The notes: generated by a model not told the origin, from the letters alone. 64,000 nt of DNA from Paenibacillus_F chitinolyticus_A (GCF_045038035.1 NZ_CP173427.1:2108001-2172000), one strand, 5' to 3'. Shown: positions 51,972-61,206, counted from the stretch's first letter. A program made the numbers and translations.

Positions 51972-53189
51972 ATGCGTATTCGAGTTCAAAAATTTGGCGG
52001 CACTTCCCTGTCCACGCCTGAAGCCAGAAAACATGTGCTGGAACATATCCAAGCTGCGCGCAGCGAGGATTGTCAGCTTGTCGTGGTTGTATCTGCGATG
52101 GGGCGGCAGGGAGAGCCTTATGCTACCGATACTCTGCTCGGTTTGATCCGGCAGAATGGAGACCTGCTCCCTGCAAGGGAGAGGGATTTGTTGATGTGCT
52201 GCGGAGAATGGATTTCCGCAGCCAATTTGTGCAGCCTGATTCAAGCGGAAGGCATTCCGGCGGTCGTTCTGACAGGCGGCCAGGCGGGGATCGAAACGAA
52301 TGACGCCTACGGCAATGCCCAGATTGTTTCGGTTCAGCCGAAGCGGATTCTGGAGCATCTGGACCGGGGCGAGGTCGTAATTGTCGCCGGGTTTCAGGGA
52401 CAGACGGCCGATCATGAGTTTACGACGCTCGGACGCGGAGGAAGCGACACGTCCGCTACCGCGATCGGCGGGGCGCTCAAAGCCGAAGTCGTGGACATTT
52501 TTACCGACGTTAACGGCATTCTGACGGCAGATCCGCGTATCGTTGAAGACGCCAGACCTTTAACGCGTGTAAGTTACGCGGAAATTTGCAACATGGCCCA
52601 CAACGGGGCCAAAGTGATTCATCCTCGCGCGGTGGAAGTGGCGATGCAGGCGAACGTCCCGGTCCGGGTACGTTCGACTTTCTCCAAGGAGGAAGGCACG
52701 CTCGTGACCAACCCCGACTCCTTGTACGGGGCGGAGAAACGGGTCGAAGACCGTCATGTGACGGGTATCGCCCATTTCGGGAACATTACACAAATTCAAG
52801 TGCCTGCGGCGGAAGGCCAATACGATCTTCAGCTTCAAGTATTCAAAACGATGGCGCAGCACAGCATCAGCGTCGATTTTATTAACGTAAATCCTTCGGG
52901 GGTTGTTTATACGGTCTTCGATCACGTGGCAGAAAAAGCGCTTGAACTGCTGCGCGAGCTCGGCTATAAGCCCACTTCACTGAGTGGATGCGCTAAAGTA
53001 TCCGTCATCGGAGGCGGTATGAACGGGGTTCCGGGCGTTATGGCCAAGATCGTCGAGGCGCTTACGGAAGAGAACATCCGTATCCTGCAATCCGCGGACT
53101 CCAACACTACTATCTGGTGCCTGGTGCACGGGGAAGATATGGTTAGCGCGGTAAGAGCACTTCATAAATCGTTCCAACTGCATAAATAG
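51972..53189 (+). CDS. dapG: Aspartate kinase (DapG type)
   Basis: 405 residues: kinase domain starting RVQKFGGTSLS, then two ACT domains (about 265-405). Position between asd and dapA matches DapG, the diaminopimelate-inhibited aspartokinase I of Bacillus. It makes aspartyl phosphate for Asd. No in-frame internal start for a separate beta subunit was examined in detail. The 94-base gap before it is too short for a lysine riboswitch. Confidence 0.95.
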   Translation: MRIRVQKFGGTSLSTPEARKHVLEHIQAARSEDCQLVVVVSAMGRQGEPYATDTLLGLIRQNGDLLPARERDLLMCCGEWISAANLCSLIQAEGIPAVVLTGGQAGIETNDAYGNAQIVSVQPKRILEHLDRGEVVIVAGFQGQTADHEFTTLGRGGSDTSATAIGGALKAEVVDIFTDVNGILTADPRIVEDARPLTRVSYAEICNMAHNGAKVIHPRAVEVAMQANVPVRVRSTFSKEEGTLVTNPDSLYGAEKRVEDRHVTGIAHFGNITQIQVPAAEGQYDLQLQVFKTMAQHSISVDFINVNPSGVVYTVFDHVAEKALELLRELGYKPTSLSGCAKVSVIGGGMNGVPGVMAKIVEALTEENIRILQSADSNTTIWCLVHGEDMVSAVRALHKSFQLHK

Positions 53190-53218
53190 GCAAAAAGCAC
53201 ACGTAGGAGGCGGGAATT

Positions 53219-54079
53219 TTGGACTTCGGAAGAGTAATTACAGCAATGGTAACTCCCTTAAACGAACAGCTGGAAATCGATTGGGAGCAGGTGGGCCCCC
53301 TGGTCGATTACCTGATTGACGAGCAGGGCAGCGAAGGGCTGGTTGTTTGCGGAACGACCGGCGAATCGCCGACCCTGACGGACGAAGAGAAGCTAAGAAT
53401 GGTTGAAGCCGTCGTTAAGCATGCGAACGGGCGGTGCAAAGTTATTGCGGGAACCGGCAGCAACAACACGAACCACACGATCGAGTTATCGCGGGAAGCG
53501 GCAAAGCTCGGCGTCGATGCGATCCTGCTCGTCGCTCCTTACTATAACAAGCCCAGCCAGGAAGGCTTGTATCAGCATTTCAAAGCCGTCGCCGAAGCCG
53601 TCGATGTGCCGATTATCCTGTACAACGTTCCCGGCCGCTCGATCGTCAATATCAATGCGGATACGACCATCAGGCTTTCCCACGTGCCGAACATCGTGGC
53701 TACCAAGGATTGTTCCGGTACCGACCAGCTGACGATCGTAGCCGCCGGAGCGGCCGAGGGTTTTACGGTATACAGCGGCGACGACAGCATGACACTTCCC
53801 GCTCTGGCTGTCGGCTGTCACGGCATAATCAGCGTAGCGAGCCATGTTGTCGGCAGGGAGATGCAGGAGCTTGTTGAAGCGTATACATCGGGTGATGTAA
53901 AACGCGCGGCCCTGCTCAACGCGAAACTGCTCCCGGTATTTACCGGTTTATTCTGCGCCCCGAGTCCCGCTCCGGTTAAGTACGCCCTTAATCTGAAGGG
54001 CGTGAACACAGGCAGCGTCCGCCTTCCTCTTGTCGATTTAAGTGAGCAGGAACAAGCTTTCGTGGCGTCGTTATTCTAA
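53219..54079 (+). CDS. dapA: 4-hydroxy-tetrahydrodipicolinate synthase
   Basis: 286 residues of the TIM-barrel DapA family. Schiff-base K163 (ATKDCSG) and Y135 (YNVPGRS) are in place, with GTTGESPTL near the N-terminus. It condenses pyruvate and aspartate semialdehyde. Its product feeds diaminopimelate for peptidoglycan and, in sporulating cells, DpaAB. TTG 53219 follows TAGGAGGCGG. Confidence 0.97.
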   Translation: MDFGRVITAMVTPLNEQLEIDWEQVGPLVDYLIDEQGSEGLVVCGTTGESPTLTDEEKLRMVEAVVKHANGRCKVIAGTGSNNTNHTIELSREAAKLGVDAILLVAPYYNKPSQEGLYQHFKAVAEAVDVPIILYNVPGRSIVNINADTTIRLSHVPNIVATKDCSGTDQLTIVAAGAAEGFTVYSGDDSMTLPALAVGCHGIISVASHVVGREMQELVEAYTSGDVKRAALLNAKLLPVFTGLFCAPSPAPVKYALNLKGVNTGSVRLPLVDLSEQEQAFVASLF

Positions 54080-54106
54080 TTCAATCGCAAAAATTTCCTT
54101 ATTACG

Positions 54107-54138
54107 ACCGGTGCCGCCTGGCATCGGTTTTGTTATTT
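54107..54138 (+). terminator. Terminator after dapA
   Basis: ACCGGTGCC (54107-54115), loop GCCT, GGCATCGGT (54120-54128), then TTTGTTATTTT. Confidence 0.8.
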
Positions 54139-54170
54139 TAGGAGAGACTACAAATCATATACGCACCAAC

Positions 54171-54200
54171 TTGTAATCGGGTAGATCTTTCCTGTATAAT
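54171..54200 (+). promoter_or_regulatory. Sigma-A promoter for the RNase J gene
   Basis: TTGTAA (54171-54176), 18 bases, consensus TATAAT (54195-54200). It follows the dapA terminator and leaves a leader of about 60 bases before TTG 54269. Confidence 0.75.
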
Positions 54201-54268
54201 GGTGGCAAGTGACTGGTTCGGTTTCATTATAAAAATCGTCGTCAAATGAATTCAAGGAGGTTACTTTT

Positions 54269-55945
54269 TTGTCTAAGAAAAATAACGATAAAGTTCTGAT
54301 TTTTGCCCTTGGCGGCGTGGGCGAAATCGGTAAAAATATGTATGTGGTGCAGTATGCGAATGATATTGTGGTTATCGACAGCGGTTTGAAGTTCCCTGAA
54401 GAAGATATGCTTGGAATCGACATTGTCATTCCGGATATCAACTACCTGCTCGAGAATAAGGACAAAGTCCGCGGCATTTTGCTGACTCACGGCCATGAAG
54501 ACCATATCGGAGGGCTGCCTTACGTACTGCGGCACTTAAATGTGCCTGTTTACGGTACGCGGCTTACCCTTGGGCTTGTGGAAAATAAGCTGAGAGAAGC
54601 CAATCTGCTTGGCGAAACCAAGCGGATTCTGATCAATGCGGATTCCGAGCTTAATTTGGGAACGATTACAGCCACGTTCTTCAAAACCAACCACAGCATT
54701 CCGGATTCCGTCGGGGTTGCTCTTGAAACCCCCGAAGGAGTCGTCGTGCACACCGGAGACTTTAAATTCGACCAGACACCGGTTAATGATCAATATGCTG
54801 ACCTGCACCGGATGGCCGAAATCGGAAAGAAAGGCGTACTGGCCCTTCTTTCCGACAGCACAAATGCCGAGAAACCCGGGTTTACGGGTTCTGAGAAAAG
54901 CGTCGGCGTTACTATCGAGGAAGTATTCCGCAAAGCCAAGCAGCGCGTAGTTATCGCGACTTTCGCTTCGAACATTCACCGTGTTCAGCAGGTTATCGAC
55001 GCAGCTGAGGCTACCCGCCGTAAAGTTACGGTAATCGGGCGGAGTATGGTTAACGTGGTGTCGATCGCTTCGGAACTCGGATATCTCCGCGTTCCGGACG
55101 GCATGCTGATTGAACCGGAAGAGGTAAACCGTATGGCGGCCGACCGCGTGGTCGTTCTCTGTACGGGCAGCCAAGGGGAGCCGATGTCGGCTTTGACCCG
55201 TATGGCTCGCTCCACTCATCGTAAAGTGGACATTCTTCCAGGCGATACGGTAATCATTGCAGCTACTCCTATTCCGGGTAACGAGCGCTATGTCGGCCGT
55301 ACGGTAGACGAACTGTTCCGTTTGGGTGCGGACGTCATCTACGGACCGGGCTCCAAGACGGGCGTACACGTTTCCGGACACGGAAGCCAAGAAGAGCTCA
55401 AGCTTATGCTGAACCTCATGAAGCCGAAATATTTTATTCCGATTCACGGGGAATACCGCATGCTTCGTCTTCACGGTCAACTTGCCGAATCCGTCGGAGT
55501 GGACCAGGAAGATATCTTCATTCTGGATAACGGGGACACCGTTGAAATCCAGGGTGGTGTAGCTCGTAAGGGTGCAAGAATCCAGGCAGGCAACATTTTG
55601 ATTGATGGACTGGGTGTCGGAGATGTAGGTAACATCGTCCTGCGCGACAGAAAGCTTCTTTCTCAAGACGGCATTCTGGTCGTTGTCGTGACACTAAGCA
55701 AACAGGATGGGACCATTCTTTCCGGTCCGGACATCATTTCCCGCGGCTTTGTATATGTCCGCGAATCCGAAGGTTTATTGGACGAAGCGAATCGTATCGT
55801 GACGAGTACGCTGAATAAATTAATGAATGATAACGTAAACGAATGGGCGTCTTTAAAAACACATGTGAAAGACGCGCTTGGACGATTTTTATATGAACAA
55901 ACCAGAAGAAGACCAATGATTCTTCCGATTATCATGGAAGTTTAG
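54269..55945 (+). CDS. rnjB: Ribonuclease J with intact metal site
   Basis: 558 residues of the metallo-beta-lactamase/beta-CASP family. The HxHxDH motif is complete (H74-G-H76-E-D78-H79). The locus (dapA - here - tepA) is that of B. subtilis rnjB (RNase J2), whose own metal motif is degenerate and weakly active. The gene may therefore be the main active RNase J of this organism. RNase J degrades mRNA 5'-3' and matures 16S rRNA. TTG 54269 follows AAGGAGGT by seven bases. Confidence 0.93.
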   Translation: MSKKNNDKVLIFALGGVGEIGKNMYVVQYANDIVVIDSGLKFPEEDMLGIDIVIPDINYLLENKDKVRGILLTHGHEDHIGGLPYVLRHLNVPVYGTRLTLGLVENKLREANLLGETKRILINADSELNLGTITATFFKTNHSIPDSVGVALETPEGVVVHTGDFKFDQTPVNDQYADLHRMAEIGKKGVLALLSDSTNAEKPGFTGSEKSVGVTIEEVFRKAKQRVVIATFASNIHRVQQVIDAAEATRRKVTVIGRSMVNVVSIASELGYLRVPDGMLIEPEEVNRMAADRVVVLCTGSQGEPMSALTRMARSTHRKVDILPGDTVIIAATPIPGNERYVGRTVDELFRLGADVIYGPGSKTGVHVSGHGSQEELKLMLNLMKPKYFIPIHGEYRMLRLHGQLAESVGVDQEDIFILDNGDTVEIQGGVARKGARIQAGNILIDGLGVGDVGNIVLRDRKLLSQDGILVVVVTLSKQDGTILSGPDIISRGFVYVRESEGLLDEANRIVTSTLNKLMNDNVNEWASLKTHVKDALGRFLYEQTRRRPMILPIIMEV

Positions 55946-55979
55946 TCTCTCAAACTAGTCACTTAACCCAACCGAAACC

Positions 55980-56012
55980 AAAGCTCTCTCCATTGCCGGA
56001 GAGGGCTTTTTT
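55980..56012 (+). terminator. Terminator after the RNase J gene
   Basis: AAAGCTCTCTCC (55980-55991) pairs with GGAGAGGGCTTT (55998-56009), one G-U pair, followed by TTT. Confidence 0.85.
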
Positions 56013-56115
56013 AAATGCTTCCGGACCTCATTCATTGCAGCCTGAGAAGAGGGGTGAATAAAGTAATAGCGTTCCTGCCCACACTAACCTCGATGATCAA
56101 TTAGGAGGAATAGCC

Positions 56116-57324
56116 ATGGGAAACGGAAATCGATATAAAGGACAACAGAATAGACCCGCCTACACGGGGGCGGATGTATCCTCGGAGCGCTATGCAGGCA
56201 GAAGCGAATATCCGTTTCAGCAAGCGAACGCGAATGTTTCAGCGGGCAGCGGCGGCTCTTTCAACAGAGGAAACGGATACAGAGGTCAACAGGGTGCCGG
56301 ACAGAGTGCATTTTCTCAAGGCGGCAACACGAACCACACCTATACAAGCGGTGCTCCAAGAGGCTCTTACGGGCAGGTGACTGCCCATACAATTAGCCCG
56401 GCACCCTACGGCCTCAGACAAAGCGATTCCTCCTATACAGCGGAAGAAACGGCTAACGAAGCCGATAACGTTACGCTGCAGCAGGTTCATTTTGAAGAAC
56501 CGGGAGAAGCTACGGCTGCGCTTAGAGCCGACGCTTCCGTTACAAGCGACTACAACCCGCGTCCTCAGGCGCCGTTTCCCAGCCCGGCTCCTTTTAACGA
56601 GCCGCCCGCTTTCAGAAGCGAAGAGCAGCCCACGGAGGAACAGAAGAAGCTGGCAGCGGTAGAAACAATCCAGCAGCTCGGGCAAATCAACACGCCGGCC
56701 GGTGAGTCGAATATCTACTGCATGAGCATCATCGGTCAGGTAGAAGGGCATATCGTACTGCCGCCGCAAAACAAAACGACGAAATACGAGCACCTGATTC
56801 CTCAGCTGGTAGCTGCCGAACAAAATCCGAAAATCGAGGGAGTTCTCGTCATTTTGAACACGGTTGGCGGCGACGTGGAAGCGGGGCTTGCTATCGCCGA
56901 GATGCTTGCAACGATTTCGAAACCTACGGTTACCCTTGTACTGGGCGGCGGGCATAGTATCGGTGTGCCGATCGCGGTAAGCTCGAACCGTTCTTTTATC
57001 GCCGAGACGGCTACCATGACGATTCATCCGATCCGGCTGACGGGACTTGTCATCGGTGTGCTGCAGACGTTTGAATACCTGGAGAAAATGCAAGAGAGGG
57101 TAACCCGTTTTGTCACGAAGCATTCCAAAATCTCCGAAGAGCAGTTCAAGGAGCTTATGTTCAAAACGGGTGAGCTCACCAGAGATATCGGAACTACGGT
57201 TATCGGCCAAGACGCCGTTAAATACGGATTGATCGATGAAGTGGGAGGGATCGGGCAGGCAATCGCCGAACTGAACCGCAGAATCGAGGAACGCCGAGGT
57301 TCCCGGGGAGGCGGAACGGCATGA
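56116..57324 (+). CDS. tepA: TepA/YmfB-type ClpP-fold serine protease with long disordered N-terminus
   Basis: 402 residues, against about 245 in B. subtilis TepA. The ClpP-fold part begins near residue 178; S281 (GGGHSIGVP) and H304 (MTIHPIRLTG) are the likely catalytic pair. The first about 170 residues are Gln/Asn/Gly/Ser/Tyr-rich (GNGYRGQQGAGQSAF, GGNTNHTYTSG) with no predicted fold. TepA has been linked to protein translocation and to degradation of spore proteins in Bacillus. TAGGAGGAAT precedes ATG 56116. Overlaps ylzJ by four bases. Confidence 0.9.
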   Translation: MGNGNRYKGQQNRPAYTGADVSSERYAGRSEYPFQQANANVSAGSGGSFNRGNGYRGQQGAGQSAFSQGGNTNHTYTSGAPRGSYGQVTAHTISPAPYGLRQSDSSYTAEETANEADNVTLQQVHFEEPGEATAALRADASVTSDYNPRPQAPFPSPAPFNEPPAFRSEEQPTEEQKKLAAVETIQQLGQINTPAGESNIYCMSIIGQVEGHIVLPPQNKTTKYEHLIPQLVAAEQNPKIEGVLVILNTVGGDVEAGLAIAEMLATISKPTVTLVLGGGHSIGVPIAVSSNRSFIAETATMTIHPIRLTGLVIGVLQTFEYLEKMQERVTRFVTKHSKISEEQFKELMFKTGELTRDIGTTVIGQDAVKYGLIDEVGGIGQAIAELNRRIEERRGSRGGGTA

Positions 57325-57551
57325 CCCACTACACGATCCTGCCGGATGAAGTCGTTTACGAAGGCTGGGATGAATACGAACCCCGCTTCCGGGATGTTGA
57401 AATCAGCGGCATCCTGATGCAGGTGGAAGCTGTCGACGAGAGCCGGGTGCGGATTGTGCGGCTTTACAGCCCGGAGCCAAAACATTACTTAAATCCGCTT
57501 TTTACGCCAGGAAGTCTGATTAATTACGTGCCCGGCCTCCAGGGGATCTAG
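57321..57551 (+). CDS. YlzJ-like protein
   Basis: 76 residues starting MTHYTILPDEVVYEGWDEY, with LNPLFTPGSLINYVP near the end. This is the YlzJ family found after tepA in Bacillales. Function unknown. The ATGA overlap with tepA suggests co-translation. Confidence 0.88.
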   Translation: MTHYTILPDEVVYEGWDEYEPRFRDVEISGILMQVEAVDESRVRIVRLYSPEPKHYLNPLFTPGSLINYVPGLQGI

Positions 57552-57584
57552 GCACTGCCGCCCGTGTTCCGCCTACCGAAACTG

Positions 57585-57593
57585 TGGTATAAT
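57585..57593 (+). promoter_or_regulatory. Extended -10 promoter for spoIIIE
   Basis: TGGTATAAT (57585-57593): consensus -10 with the TG extension; no good -35 is seen (TGTTCC at 57565-57570). The start site would fall near 57600, right at the ribosome site GGAGGTGG (57602-57609), giving a very short leader. Confidence 0.5.
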
Positions 57594-57615
57594 GATTTAT
57601 CGGAGGTGGAATAGA

Positions 57616-60213
57616 GTGGCAAAACGCCGTAAGAAAAGCAAGACGGTCAAGACTAATCTCATGTTTGAACTGTACGGTATTTTAATCCTGATTTTCTCGG
57701 TGATTGCGCTGGCCAGAGAAGGTCATGTGGGACGTTCGTTTCATTACGTTTGCCGCTTTTTCATCGGTACGTGGGATTTTCTGATCCCGCTGATCTGCAT
57801 ATACATAGCACTGCATGTTATGGTGAAGCGTTCCTGGCCCTCACGATGGACAACCCGCAAAACCGGGGTTTTGTTAATTGTGACGGGTCTTCTTGTCATG
57901 AATCATATTAATTTATTCCAAGCTCTTTTTCCTGAAAAAAACTACGAAGCGACCACGATTCTATCCGTGACATGGGAAGCTCTGAAGCAGGGTCTGCAGC
58001 CCGCAAACGGCAAAATTCTTTTGAACGATGTGGGCGGAGGGATGATCGGAGCGATCGTCTACAGCCTGCTGTATTTTTTGTTCGACAACATGGGTGCGCG
58101 CCTTGTACAGTTCGCTTTATTCGCCATCGGGCTTATTATGGTTACGAACTTGTCTTACGTGGAAGCCGTTCAAAAGCTGCGTGCGCGCGTGAAACGCTTT
58201 TTTACGTTGCTGGAAAAGAAATTCCAAAATATGCAGCGCGGCAAAGGCAGAACTTCCTCTGCGGCTAAAACAAAGGGGAAGGCTGCCGTTTCCGCGAGCA
58301 AAAGCGAACGAACCTACAAAGAGCCTGACTTTCCTTATGACGACGAATTCGACGAGGAAGTATACCGTCCGGATCCCAAGAGGAAGAAACCCCGTTTCCT
58401 TCAGCTGTTAAAACAGCCCGGTCCGCAGCAGGAAGACGATCAGGACGAGGACGATTTGGCGGTTTCCGGCGGCGCCGGCGGTTATTCCGAGGAGAAGGTC
58501 GTATATAAGGTCGATTCCGATAGAGATCCTGCAGCGCCGGACAAGGACGATGAACCTCAAACCGACCGGGAGTTTTCCACCGTTTTCAGGGACTTTCAAG
58601 AGCAGGTGCAGAAGGAAGAAAAGGTCGTACCCTCCTCTTCGGTAACGGAAGGTGCCGTAGGACCCGCAGCTTTGGCTGTGAACGCTAAAGCGGCCCCTTC
58701 CGCAAGCGGAGAGCAGATTCCGGCCGATGAGCAGCTTGAAGCTGTGGATGAACTTCAACTGGTCGACACAGCCGTGCCGCCGGTTCTCCCGCCTTACGAC
58801 CTGCCGTCTTTGACGCTTCTTACGAAACCGGCGGCGGGCAAGGGCTCCGAGATGGCGGATTACAAGGCCAACGCCCGCAAGCTCGAAGCCACGCTGGAAA
58901 GCTTCGGCGTGCGTGCGAAGGTGCTGGAAGTCGTCCGCGGACCTGCGGTGACCCGGTATGAAATTCAGCCCGACGTAGGGGTGAAGGTGAGCCGGATCGT
59001 CAGTCTGACGGATGACATCGCGCTGGCCCTGGCCGCCAAAGATATCCGGATGGAAGCGCCGATTCCCGGCAAATCCGCCATCGGCATCGAAGTGCCGAAT
59101 TCCGAAGTATCCGTCGTTACGATGCGCGAGGTGATGGAAACATCGGCCTTCCAGGAAGCCAGCTCCAGATTATCCGTAACCTTGGGCAGGGATATTTCCG
59201 GACAGCCGATTGTCGGCAACCTGGCGAAGATGCCCCATTTGCTCGTAGCGGGCGCTACGGGTTCCGGTAAGTCCGTCTGTATCAACGGGATTATTACGAG
59301 TATTCTTTACAAGGCCAAGCCCAACGAAGTCAAGTTTCTGATGGTCGACCCTAAGATGGTCGAGCTCAATGTGTATAACGGCATTCCGCATCTGATGGCC
59401 CCGGTCGTCACTGATCCGCGAAGGGCATCGCTTGCCCTCAAGAAGGTCGTCGTCGAGATGGAGAAGAGGTACGAGCTTTTCTCCAAGAGCGGTACGCGGA
59501 ATATCGAGGGCTACAATGCCATGCTGATCGAAAACGGTACGGAAGCGCCCCTTCCGTACATTGTGGTCATCGTGGACGAGCTGGCCGATCTGATGATGGT
59601 GGCTGCCAACGATGTGGAAGACGCCATCTGCCGGCTGGCTCAGATGGCGCGAGCGGCAGGCATCCATCTGATTATTGCGACCCAGCGCCCGTCCGTGGAT
59701 GTCATCACCGGCGTTATTAAAGCCAATATTCCTTCGCGGATCGCCTTCGGGGTATCTTCTCAGGTAGACTCGCGGACGATTTTGGACATGGTGGGGGCCG
59801 AGAAGCTTCTCGGCCGCGGCGACATGTTATATCTGCCTGTCGGAGCCTCCAAGCCCGTCCGTGTTCAGGGAGCTTTCCTTTCCGATCAGGAGGTCGAGAC
59901 GGTAGTCAATTTCGTTCGGACTCAGCAGGAAGCGAATTACCGCGAAGATATGGTGCCTCAGGTGGAAGATCAGCCGGAGCAGCAGGACGAGTTCGGGGAC
60001 GAACTCTACGATCAGGCCGTTCAGATTGTCATCGAAGCCAAGCAGGCTTCGGCTTCTCTGCTTCAAAGGCGGATGCGCATCGGCTATGCGCGCGCGGGAC
60101 GGCTCATCGATTCGATGGAATCCAATGGAATCGTCGGGCCGCATGAAGGAAGCAAGCCGCGTGAAGTTCTCATTTCATTGGAGCAATTCCAGCACAATCG
60201 CATGAGTTCCTGA
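57616..60213 (+). CDS. spoIIIE: DNA translocase SpoIIIE (FtsK family)
   Basis: 865 residues. Four membrane helices lie in the first about 190 residues, followed by a charged linker (about 200-400), and the motor with Walker A GATGSGKS near 546 and Walker B VVIVDELADLMMV near 653. A C-terminal gamma winged-helix domain (about 800-865, QIVIEAKQASASLLQRRMRIGYARA) reads polar DNA sequences. It pumps the chromosome into the forespore. GTG 57616 follows GGAGGTGG by six bases; the upstream TTG 57592 falls before that site. Confidence 0.97.
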   Translation: MAKRRKKSKTVKTNLMFELYGILILIFSVIALAREGHVGRSFHYVCRFFIGTWDFLIPLICIYIALHVMVKRSWPSRWTTRKTGVLLIVTGLLVMNHINLFQALFPEKNYEATTILSVTWEALKQGLQPANGKILLNDVGGGMIGAIVYSLLYFLFDNMGARLVQFALFAIGLIMVTNLSYVEAVQKLRARVKRFFTLLEKKFQNMQRGKGRTSSAAKTKGKAAVSASKSERTYKEPDFPYDDEFDEEVYRPDPKRKKPRFLQLLKQPGPQQEDDQDEDDLAVSGGAGGYSEEKVVYKVDSDRDPAAPDKDDEPQTDREFSTVFRDFQEQVQKEEKVVPSSSVTEGAVGPAALAVNAKAAPSASGEQIPADEQLEAVDELQLVDTAVPPVLPPYDLPSLTLLTKPAAGKGSEMADYKANARKLEATLESFGVRAKVLEVVRGPAVTRYEIQPDVGVKVSRIVSLTDDIALALAAKDIRMEAPIPGKSAIGIEVPNSEVSVVTMREVMETSAFQEASSRLSVTLGRDISGQPIVGNLAKMPHLLVAGATGSGKSVCINGIITSILYKAKPNEVKFLMVDPKMVELNVYNGIPHLMAPVVTDPRRASLALKKVVVEMEKRYELFSKSGTRNIEGYNAMLIENGTEAPLPYIVVIVDELADLMMVAANDVEDAICRLAQMARAAGIHLIIATQRPSVDVITGVIKANIPSRIAFGVSSQVDSRTILDMVGAEKLLGRGDMLYLPVGASKPVRVQGAFLSDQEVETVVNFVRTQQEANYREDMVPQVEDQPEQQDEFGDELYDQAVQIVIEAKQASASLLQRRMRIGYARAGRLIDSMESNGIVGPHEGSKPREVLISLEQFQHNRMSS

Positions 60214-60226
60214 TCCAAGTTCAAGG

Positions 60227-60259
60227 ACGCCCTGCCGGGTTTACGGCAGGGCGTTTTTC
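60227..60259 (+). terminator. Terminator after spoIIIE
   Basis: ACGCCCTGCCG (60227-60237) pairs perfectly with CGGCAGGGCGT (60244-60254), followed by TTTTC. It ends just upstream of the next promoter. Confidence 0.9.
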
Positions 60260-60261
60260 TT

Positions 60262-60291
60262 GCATAGAACGTTTCCTCCTTTCTCATAATA
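60262..60291 (+). promoter_or_regulatory. Sigma-G (forespore) promoter for sleB
   Basis: GCATA (60262-60266), exactly 18 bases, then CATAATA (60285-60291). Both boxes match the sigma-G consensus gHATR-N18-CATWHTA at every position. It lies between the spoIIIE terminator and sleB. Confidence 0.75.
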
Positions 60292-60336
60292 ATCACTAAC
60301 AGCCAGTCATCATGAGAGAAAGGTTGATAATGGAGC

Positions 60337-61137
60337 ATGAATAAACGCATGAACAAACGTTTGATCGCCATCACGGTTTGCGTCGTATTTACACTGTTTG
60401 CGGCTCTGCAAATTAAGCAGAACTTCACGACTGAAGCCACATTCAGCAAGAATCTTATCAGTTATGGAGCCAAAGGCTCCGATGTCAATGAGCTGCAGGG
60501 AAGGCTCAAGTTTCTCGGATTTTACACGGGGAATGTAGACGGCGATTACGGCTGGAGAACACTCCGGTCTGTAAAATGGTTTCAAAGCGAGTTCGGTTTG
60601 AAAGTGGACGGCCATGTGGGCCCCAAAACCAAGCTTAAGCTGTGGGAAGCCACAAAGAACTGGAAGCCGACCGCGGCTGAAGCCGGCAACACAGGCAATG
60701 CGGCAGGACAAGCTAACCAGGGCAATCAAGGCGGCACGGCCGCTTCCGGATCGAATCTGACGCCGACGACGCACAAAGGATTTTCCAAATCCGACCTCGA
60801 TCTGATGGCTAACGCCGTTTACGGCGAATCCCGCGGCGAGCCTTATATCGGTCAGGTGGCCGTTGCGGCGGTCATTCTGAACCGGGTGGATTCGGCCAGC
60901 TTCCCGAATACCGTTTCCGGCGTCATTTTCCAGCCCGGTGCGTTTACCGCTGTTGCGGACGGTCAAATCTGGCTTACGCCAAATGAAACCGCCAAAAAAG
61001 CAGTCCGGGATGCCATCAACGGCATGGACCCTACCGGCGGCTGCGAATATTATTTTAACCCCGAAACGGCTACGTCCAAATGGATTTGGACACGCCCGCA
61101 GGTGAAAACCATCGGCAAGCATATTTTCTGCAAATAA
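60337..61137 (+). CDS. sleB: Spore cortex-lytic enzyme SleB
   Basis: 266 residues: membrane/signal helix (about 8-26), a peptidoglycan-binding domain (about 44-108, DVNELQGRLKFLGFYTGNVDG), a Gly/Asn/Gln linker (about 115-150) and a C-terminal hydrolase-2 lytic transglycosylase domain (NAVYGESRGEPYIGQVAVAAVILNR). The glutamate in YGESRGE is the expected catalytic residue. It breaks spore cortex during germination. The start is uncertain between ATG 60337 and ATG 60349, which lie in a 12-base tandem repeat. Another PG-binding hydrolase such as CwlJ is excluded by the PG-binding domain. Confidence 0.9.
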   Translation: MNKRMNKRLIAITVCVVFTLFAALQIKQNFTTEATFSKNLISYGAKGSDVNELQGRLKFLGFYTGNVDGDYGWRTLRSVKWFQSEFGLKVDGHVGPKTKLKLWEATKNWKPTAAEAGNTGNAAGQANQGNQGGTAASGSNLTPTTHKGFSKSDLDLMANAVYGESRGEPYIGQVAVAAVILNRVDSASFPNTVSGVIFQPGAFTAVADGQIWLTPNETAKKAVRDAINGMDPTGGCEYYFNPETATSKWIWTRPQVKTIGKHIFCK

Positions 61138-61155
61138 CCTCAACTGAACAGAACG

Positions 61156-61192
61156 ACAGAGGAAGTGACCGCTCGGTTGCTTCTTCTGTTTA
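61156..61192 (+). terminator. Probable terminator after sleB
   Basis: ACAGAGGAAGTGACC (61156-61170), loop GCTC, GGTTGCTTCTTCTGT (61175-61189), including several G-U pairs. The T-run is short (TTTATC), so efficiency may be modest. Confidence 0.6.
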
Positions 61193-61206
61193 TCAAGGAA
61201 TATAAT
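61177..61206 (+). promoter_or_regulatory. Sigma-A promoter for ymfF
   Basis: TTGCTT (61177-61182), 18 bases, consensus TATAAT (61201-61206). Its -35 lies inside the descending arm of the preceding terminator. About 65 bases upstream of the ymfF TTG. Confidence 0.7.

Noticed and set aside
56056..56086. Sigma-G-like boxes before tepA (GAATA ... CACACTA)
   Set aside because: The spacer is 19 bases and the -10 has a mismatch at a key position (CAC for CAT).
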